Source of the DNA: Burkholderiaceae bacterium
GTDB taxonomy: Bacteria; Pseudomonadota; Gammaproteobacteria; Burkholderiales; Burkholderiaceae_C
Length of the DNA: 11,605 bases
NCBI GenBank assembly: GCA_025458585.1
Contig: JALOSD010000044.1
Span: 1-11,605, forward strand
Direction: 5' to 3'
The notes under the pieces: generated by a model
What the model was told of the DNA's origin: nothing
Database searches by the model: none
Seen by the model: only the letters and a program-made list of their open reading frames with translations
In this document: positions 6,514 to 11,605 of the stretch, piece by piece
Layout of the letters: the number at the start of each line of letters is the position of its first letter
Numbering within the stretch: the first letter of the stretch is position 1
Program-made: the position numbers and the translations under genes

Positions 6514-7165
6514 GGCGCAGCAGCCAGTCGCGCAGCTCGTGCGTGCTGTGCGCCACCGCGAGCGGCGCGAAGCCGGCGAACGCGGCCGGGTCGTGCGCGC
6601 CGTAGGCCACGCCGACGCTCGGCGTGCCGGCGTTGGTGGCCATCTGCAGGTCGTGCGTCGTGTCGCCGATCATCAGCGTGCGCTCGGGCGGCACGTCGAG
6701 CTCGTCCATCAGCTCGAGCAGCATCTGGGGGTGCGGCTTCGACGCCGTCTCGTCGGCGGTGCGCGTGGCGTCGAACACGCCGCGCAGCTGCGCCTGCGCG
6801 AGCGCCTCGTTCAGGCCGCGACGGGCCTTGCCAGTGGCCACCGCAAGCAGCTGGTTGCGCGCCTTCAGCGCCTGCAGCAGCTCGAGCGCGCCGTCGAACA
6901 GGCTCAGCTCGTGCTGGCGCGCGAAGTAGTGGTGGCGGTAGCGCTGGCCGAGCTCGGGGTAGCGCTCGGGCGGCAGTCCCGGGGCGGCGTGGCGCAGCGC
7001 GTCGTGCAGGCCGAGGCCGATCACGTAGGCCGCGTCGGCGTCGCTCGGCACCGCGATGCCGACGTCGCGGCACGCGTCCTGGATGCAGCGCACGATCAGC
7101 GCCGTCGAGTCGAACAGCGTGCCGTCCCAGTCGAAGACGACGAGGTCGAAGCGGCGGTGGATCAT
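6506..7165 (-). CDS. gph: HAD-IA hydrolase, phosphoglycolate phosphatase-like
   Basis: A 219-residue HAD-superfamily phosphatase. Motif I is FDWDGTLFDS, with nucleophile Asp12 and acid/base Asp14; motif II is VATGKAR (about 108-114), motif III the Lys of ASKPHP, and motif IV MIGDTTHD near the C-terminus. The helical cap after motif I places it in subfamily IA, with phosphoglycolate phosphatase (Gph) and related enzymes. The true substrate cannot be read from sequence; family members also act on other sugar phosphates, or on nucleotides. I chose the ATG at 7165 because it begins seven residues before the motif-I strand and overlaps the rluC stop (ATGA); the open frame upstream is only the rluC antiframe. 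Cytoplasmic, second gene of the operon. Confidence 0.9.
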   Translation of the reverse strand: MIHRRFDLVVFDWDGTLFDSTALIVRCIQDACRDVGIAVPSDADAAYVIGLGLHDALRHAAPGLPPERYPELGQRYRHHYFARQHELSLFDGALELLQALKARNQLLAVATGKARRGLNEALAQAQLRGVFDATRTADETASKPHPQMLLELMDELDVPPERTLMIGDTTHDLQMATNAGTPSVGVAYGAHDPAAFAGFAPLAVAHSTHELRDWLLRHG

Positions 7166-8160
7166 GACGGGGACGTGGGGCCGCGAAGCGCGGCGAGCAA
7201 CGCCGCGCATTCTGCCGGCAGCTGCGAGTCCAGCTCGATCGTGCGGCCGTCGGCCGGGTGCGCGAAGCGCAGCAGGCGCGCGTGCAGGAACATGCGCTCG
7301 AAGCGGTGGCCGGGCAGCGCCTCGCCGCGCGCCCAGCGGCGGTTGGCGGCGAAGTCGCCGTACTTCGGGTCGCCGACGATCGGGTGGCCGGCGTGCGCGA
7401 GGTGGACGCGGATCTGGTGCGTGCGCCCGGTGCGAATCGTCACGTCGAGCAGGCTGCACGCGCGTTCGTCGGCGCCGGCGAAGGCGTCGATGCGCTGCAC
7501 GAGCGTGATCGAGCGCCGGCCCTCGGCGTGCTCGGCGTCGACGACGCGCACGTGGCGCTCGCCGGCAGCGTCGAGCGTCTTCAGCAGCGCCACGTCGATC
7601 ACCTGCCGGGCGGCCGGCCAGCGCCCCTGGACGAGCGCGGCGTACGTCTTGCCGGTGTCGCGGGTGCGGAACTGGTCCTGCAGGTGCCTGAGCGCGCTGC
7701 GCTTCTTGGCCAGCAGCAGCACGCCCGAGGTCTCCTTGTCGAGCCGGTGCACGAGCTCGAGGAAGGTCTGCTCGGGGCGCGCGCGGCGCAGCTGCTCGAC
7801 GACGCCGAAGCTCACGCCGCTGCCGCCGTGCACCGCGACGCCGGCCGGCTTGTCGATCGCGAGCAGGTGCTCGTCCTCGTAGAGCACCGGGAATTCGCGC
7901 GCCGGCGCCGGCGGCGCGGCGGATGGCGCGGCGACGCGCACCGGCGGCACGCGCACGACGTCGCCGACGGCCAGCCGCGTGTCGGCCGCCGCGCGGCCCT
8001 TGTTGACGCGCACCTCGCCGCCGCGGATCAGGCGATAGACGTGCGTCTTGGGCACGCCCTTGAGCAGGCGCAGCAGGAAGTTGTCGAGCCGCTGGCCGTC
8101 GCCGTGCTCGTCGACGCGCACCTGCCGCACGGCCGGCGGCGTGGCGACGGCTGCCGGCAC
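7162..8160 (-). CDS. rluC: 23S rRNA pseudouridine synthase RluC
   Basis: RluC isomerises uridines 955, 2504 and 2580 of 23S rRNA (E. coli numbering) to pseudouridine. The layout is typical: an S4 RNA-binding domain (GQRLDNFLLRLLKGVPKTHVYRLIRGGEVRVNKGR, about 22-56), then the RluA-type catalytic domain with HRLDKETSGVLLL (about 138-150; catalytic Asp141) and RTGRTHQIRVHLAHAGHPIVGDPKYG (about 243-268). With the GTG at 8160 as start the protein has 332 residues, against 319 in E. coli. No ATG lies near the expected start: in-frame GTG codons occur at 8130, 8160 and 8247, none with a clear Shine-Dalgarno sequence. I prefer 8160 on N-terminal length; 8130 is almost as good. It is the first gene of the operon, divergent from rne, which also encodes an RNA-acting enzyme. 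A minus-strand -10-like TATAAG sits at 8228-8233. Confidence 0.88.
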   Translation of the reverse strand: MPAAVATPPAVRQVRVDEHGDGQRLDNFLLRLLKGVPKTHVYRLIRGGEVRVNKGRAAADTRLAVGDVVRVPPVRVAAPSAAPPAPAREFPVLYEDEHLLAIDKPAGVAVHGGSGVSFGVVEQLRRARPEQTFLELVHRLDKETSGVLLLAKKRSALRHLQDQFRTRDTGKTYAALVQGRWPAARQVIDVALLKTLDAAGERHVRVVDAEHAEGRRSITLVQRIDAFAGADERACSLLDVTIRTGRTHQIRVHLAHAGHPIVGDPKYGDFAANRRWARGEALPGHRFERMFLHARLLRFAHPADGRTIELDSQLPAECAALLAALRGPTSPS

Positions 8161-8227
8161 GGCCGGCGGGCGGGGTTGCGCCGCGTTTGCCGGGCTTTTC
8201 CGGCCGCCGGCCGCCGCAGGCCCGGGC

Positions 8228-8235
8228 CTTATAAT
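8228..8235. promoter_or_regulatory. Divergent -10 region of rne and rluC
   Basis: TATAAT at 8230-8235 on the plus strand is a perfect sigma-70 -10 box standing in otherwise GC-rich DNA; the start of rne transcription would be near 8242. The same bases read on the minus strand give TATAAG (8228-8233), a possible -10 for rluC. No good -35 is seen 16-18 bases away on either side. The hexamer is seen directly; dual use is inferred. Confidence 0.6.
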
Positions 8236-8456
8236 TCGCGCGCGCACCTGAGCCACGTAAGTGCCTGATTTTTCAGAGTCTACCCGGGCCCTTGCGGAAT
8301 CCCAGGCGAGCGCAACCCGGTGATGCAACGCCGGCGTGCGACGGTGGGCCCGGTCCCCATGTGACCGGGCGGCCGGCAAGCGTCGGCGGAAGAAACGCCG
8401 CCAGAAGAATCCCGCCGCAGCCGCCCCGAAGCGCCGCGGCACCGCCAAGGTTGATC

Positions 8457-8484
8457 GCCGCGAGGCCCCGCAGGGTCTCGCGGC
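8457..8484 (+). promoter_or_regulatory. 12-bp stem with CGCA tetraloop in the rne leader
   Basis: Bases 8457-8468 pair completely with 8473-8484 (one G·U at 8465/8476) around the loop CGCA at 8469-8472. This is the strongest hairpin I found in the leader. No T-tract follows, so a terminator is unlikely; an RNA element for RNase E feedback or stability is the more natural reading. Confidence 0.55.
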
Positions 8485-8762
8485 AGCGCCCAGTGAACGC
8501 GCACCCGTCGCCCCCGTCCCTCCCCGCGATGCTGCCGCGAGCGCCACGAGCGCCGCGTGCCGGCGCGCCGCGCGTCGTCGCGCGGCCACGCGGTGACGGC
8601 GGGGCGCCGGTCGTGGCGTTGGCCGGCGCGCGCGTGGCTTCGCCGCGTCGCTGACCGTTCCACGGTCCGCCCGCGGCCCCGGCCAGTTCCTCCCCCGGTT
8701 CTTCTTCGGCCGCTCGTGCATCGAGGCGCTGCCGGCCCCGGCCGCAGCGCGCAGTGAACGTG

Positions 8763-8791
8763 GCCCGTGCGATGCGCGGGCGCAACTGGAG
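8763..8791 (+). promoter_or_regulatory. Hairpin adjoining the rne ribosome binding site
   Basis: GCCCGTGC (8763-8770) pairs with GCGCGGGC (8774-8781) over 8 bp including one G·U, with the three-base loop GAT. The Shine-Dalgarno GGAG at 8788-8791 starts six bases after the stem and lies five bases before the ATG at 8797. A stable stem this close could limit ribosome access or hold a fixed structure next to it. Confidence 0.5.
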
Positions 8792-8796
8792 TGCAC

Positions 8797-11605
8797 ATGA
8801 AGCGCATGCTGATCAACGCCACGCAGCCCGAGGAGCGGCGGCTGGCGATCGTCGACGGGCAGAAGCTGCTCGACTTCGAGACCGAACTGGAAGGGCGCGA
8901 GCAGCGCAAGGGCAACATCTACAAGGCCGTCGTCACGCGCGTCGAGCCGTCGCTCGAGGCGTGCTTCGTCGACTACGGCGAGGACCGCCACGGCTTCCTG
9001 CCGTTCAAGGAGATCTCGAAGACCTACTTCCGCGAAGGCGTCGACGCGCGCACGGCGAAGATCGGCGACGCGATCAAGGAAGGCCAGGAACTGCTCGTCC
9101 AGGTCGAGAAGGAGGAGCGCGGCAACAAGGGCGCGGCGCTGACCACCTTCGTCAGCCTCGCCGGCCGCTACCTCGTGCTGATGCCGAACAACCCGCGCGG
9201 CGGCGGCGTGAGCCGGCGCATCGAGGGCGAGGACCGCGAGGAACTCAAGGAGGCGATGGACCAGCTCGAGTACCCGAAGGGCATGAGCCTGATCGCGCGC
9301 ACCGCGGGCATCGGGCGCAGCGCGGCCGAGCTGCAGTGGGACCTGAACTACATGCTCAAGCTGTGGGACGCGATCGACGGCGCCTCGAAGGCCGGCAAGG
9401 GCGCGTTCCTGATCTACCAGGAGTCGTCGCTGGTCATCCGCGCGATCCGCGACTACTTCACCGCCGACATCGGCGAGATCCTGATCGACACCGACGACAT
9501 CTTCGACCAGGCGCAGCAGTTCATGAACCACGTGATGCCGGAGTCGGCATCCAAGGTCAAGCGCTACCGCGACAACGCGCCGCTGTTCAGCCGGTTCCAG
9601 ATCGAGCACCAGATCGAGACCGCGTTCAGCCGCACCGTCAACCTGCCCTCGGGCGGGGCGATCGTGATCGACCACACCGAGGCGCTGGTGGCGGTGGACG
9701 TCAACTCGGCGCGTGCCACGCGCGGCGGCGACATCGAGGAGACCGCCACGCGCACGAACCTGGAAGCGGCCGACGAGATCGCACGCCAGATGCGGCTGCG
9801 CGACCTCGGCGGCCTGATCGTCGTCGACTTCATCGACATGGAGGAGAGCAAGAACCGCCGCGAAGTCGAACAGCGCCTGCGCGACGCGCTGCGCCAGGAC
9901 CGCGCGCGCGTGCAGTTCAGCTCGATCTCCAAGTTCGGCCTGCTCGAACTCAGCCGCCAGCGGCTGCGCCCGGCGCTGTCGGAGGGCAGCCACATCACCT
10001 GTCCGCGCTGCAACGGCACCGGCCACATCCGCGACACCGAGTCGAGCGCGCTGCAGATCCTGCGCATGGTGCAGGAAGAGTCGATGAAGGAGAACACCGC
10101 GGCCGTGCACGTGCAGGTGCCGGTCGAGGTGACGAGCTTCCTGCTCAACGAGAAGCGCACCGAGATCACGAAGATCGAACTGAAGCAGCGCGTGACCGTG
10201 CTGCTGATCCCGAACCCGCACCTCGACACGCCGAACTACAAGCTCGAGCGCCTGCGCCACGACGATCCGCGGCTCGAGTCGTACCGCGCCAGCTACACGA
10301 TGATCGAGGAGGCCGACGACGAGGTCGGCATCACGCGGCGCGAGAAGCCGAAGGCGAAGCAGGAGCCGGTGATCAAGGGCGTGCTGCCCGACGTGCCGGC
10401 GCCGATCGCGGCCCCGGCCCCCGCCCCGGTGGTCGCCCCGGTGGTCGCCCCGATGGCCGCCCCGGCGCCGGTGGCGACGACGCCAATCGTGACGACGCCG
10501 CCGACCGCCGGCAGCGGCTTCTTCGGCTGGATCCGCAAGCTGTTCGGCGCCGAGCCGGCCACCGCGCCGGCGCCCGTGGCTGCACCGCGCCAGCCCCGGC
10601 TGCGCCGGCGCCCGCCCCTGAAGCCCGCGAGGGCCGGCGCGACGAGCGCCGCACGGGTGCCGAGCGAGGCGAGCGCAGCGAACGCGGGGGCCGAGGCCGT
10701 GGCGGCGAGGGCCGCAACGGCCGCGGCGACGAGCGTCGCGAAGGCCGGCGCGGCGACCAGCCGCGCCGCGCGGCGGAAGGCGCGGCCAAGGCCGACGAAG
10801 GTCGCCCGGCGCGTCCCGAGCGCACGGCGGCGCCCGCCGCCGAGCCCGCGACCGCGGACGCGGCAGCACCGGCGGCGGCCGAAGCCGCCGCCGCGGTGGA
10901 TGGCGACCAGGCAGGTCGTGATGGCCGTCGGCGTCGCGGACGGCGCGGCGGCCGGGGTCGCGAAGGCGCACCGGCGGGCGCAAGCACCGAAGGCGAAGTG
11001 CTCGAAGCGGCAGGCGACGAGGTCGAGGCCCTGCCGGCGACCGGAGCCGAGGAGGCGCCGACCACCGACGCCGTGAGCGCGGTGAGCGCGGTGGGTGAAC
11101 TCGTCACCGACGGCGACGAGACCGCGGCCGGCACGGCGCAGGAGCAGGAACGGCGCGGCCGCCGGCGCCGCCGCGGCGGACGCCGGCGCGACACCGAGGC
11201 CGGAGACGCGGCGGGCGAGGGCGGCGAGGTCGAGGCGGACGGCACCGAGGCGGTCGAGGCCGCCGAAGCGGTCGCGCTGGGCGAACCCGCGCCCGCCGCG
11301 GCGGTCGAGACGGCCACCGACGTGACGATCGCGCCCGAAGTCGAGACCGTGATTGCCGCCGCGCCCGCCCCTGCGGTGGTGCCGGTCGCCCAGCAGGCCG
11401 AGGCGGCACCGGCGGCCGTGCCGTCGTTCGAACTGGCGACCGACGAGCTCGTCGCGGTCGCGCAGGCCGCTGGCCTTGAGTGGGTGCGGTCCGACGCCGA
11501 GAAGGTGCGCGCCGCGCAGGAGGCGATCGCCAACGAGCCGCGGCCGATCCGCGTGCCGCGCGAGCGCAAGCCGCAGATCGTGATCGACGAGGGTCCGCTG
11601 GTGCT
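8797..11605 (+). CDS. rne: Ribonuclease E (3' end outside window; one apparent frameshift)
   Basis: RNase E is the essential endonuclease for mRNA decay, rRNA and tRNA processing, and scaffold of the degradosome at the inner membrane. The start MKRMLINATQPEERRLAIVDGQKLLDFE is diagnostic; ATG at 8797 follows GGAG. The catalytic half is complete: S1 domain (about 36-120), 5'-sensor Arg-Thr (168-169), catalytic Asp301 (VDVNS) and Asp344 (VDFIDM), and the zinc-link CPRC (402-405); all sit two positions before the E. coli numbering. Residues 573-585 (GSGFFGWIRKLFG) form a likely membrane-anchoring amphipathic helix. Near 10588 the reading frame must move by one base (a missing G in a CCG-GCG-CCA context). 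Beyond it the other frame is open to the window end, giving Arg-rich RNA-binding stretches, acidic/Ala-rich linkers and the conserved tail FELATDELVAVAQAAGLEWV...KPQIVIDEGPLVL. About 936 residues are visible. If the shift were real, translation would end at 11076 after a 759-residue product with an Arg/Pro-rich nonsense tail. Confidence 0.93.
10429..10464 (+). repeat. 12-bp minisatellite in the RNase E linker
   Basis: GTGGTCGCCCCG occurs twice in tandem (10429-10440, 10441-10452), followed by a related third unit ATGGCCGCCCCG. It encodes VVAP-type repeats in the Pro/Ala-rich linker between the catalytic domain and the membrane helix. The unit is a multiple of three, so copy-number change would not alter the frame. 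Confidence 0.7.

Larger units (their letters stand above)
8242..8796 (+). promoter_or_regulatory. Long structured 5' leader of rne
   Basis: About 550 bases separate the TATAAT from the RNase E start codon, and I find no credible gene here. Open frames on both strands are Arg/Ala/Pro- or Gly/Arg-rich without family resemblance. Inverted repeats include CTGA-TTTT-TCAG (8265-8276, an AT-rich island), GCCCGGT/ACCGGGC (8348-8370, loop of 9), a GC-rich 12-bp stem with CGCA loop (8457-8484), and GCCCGTGC/GCGCGGGC with a GAT loop (8763-8781) ending six bases before the Shine-Dalgarno site. In E. coli a 361-nt rne leader senses RNase E activity and destabilises its own mRNA; an equivalent here is plausible but inferred. 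Whether the leader is transcribed as one RNA cannot be seen. Confidence 0.6.

Noticed and set aside
8273..8785. Possible small genes inside the rne leader, such as minus 8273-8785 and plus 8292-8654
   Set aside because: Composition is Arg/Gly/Pro/Ala low complexity, no motif, no ribosome binding site, and frames on both strands are open merely because of the high G+C.
7162..10983. A 1273-codon open frame on the minus strand running from rluC back through rne
   Set aside because: Only the last 332 residues match RluC; upstream it reads the reverse of rne and its leader and has no family resemblance.

Overview
The base composition (about 70% G+C, codons mostly ending in G or C) and the protein families point to a betaproteobacterium of the order Burkholderiales, probably near the Rubrivivax/Methylibium/Leptothrix group. 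The order rluC–HAD phosphatase–Rieske protein–sppA, divergent from a long-leadered rne, fits that order from general knowledge; no database search was possible.

Region 1 (1–4550, plus strand) is most of a urease operon: the last codons of ureB, then ureC, ureE, ureF and ureG. Two things are unusual. First, ureC as written cannot give a full-length enzyme. A 35-bp tandem duplication, a 20-bp tandem duplication and an apparent 5-bp deletion fall within about 400 bp and change the frame three times, yet all recognisable nickel-site residues remain encoded. Second, a toxin–antitoxin pair (AbrB/MazE-type antitoxin and Doc/Fic-fold toxin) lies on the minus strand between ureC and ureE, with a small AT-rich symmetric control region just upstream of ureE. 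ureE ends in a 24-histidine nickel-binding tail, and ureE/ureF/ureG overlap end to end, as expected for co-translated chaperones.

Region 2 (4594–5097, plus) is a small BON+LysM protein of the Kbp/YgaU type with a perfect Shine-Dalgarno sequence. It faces the next operon across a 20-bp perfect palindrome.

Region 3 (5126 to about 8160, minus) is a tight operon read as rluC (23S rRNA pseudouridine synthase), a HAD-IA phosphatase (gph-like), a Rieske [2Fe-2S] protein and an SppA-type membrane serine protease. All three junctions are short stop/start overlaps without visible ribosome binding sites, so translational coupling is likely.

Region 4 (about 8230–11605, plus) is rne (RNase E). A perfect TATAAT is followed by a roughly 550-nt untranslated leader with several inverted repeats, including a 12-bp stem and a hairpin beside the Shine-Dalgarno site. 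The catalytic domain is complete; the C-terminal scaffold runs off the window and contains one apparent single-base deletion near 10588.

Four frame breaks in two genes that are normally intact raise the possibility of local assembly or sequencing error, and this must be excluded before a biological reading of the ureC damage. I saw no convincing wholly new system. The best candidates for a second look are the damaged ureC next to the TA insertion, the shared TA/ureE control region and the structured rne leader.
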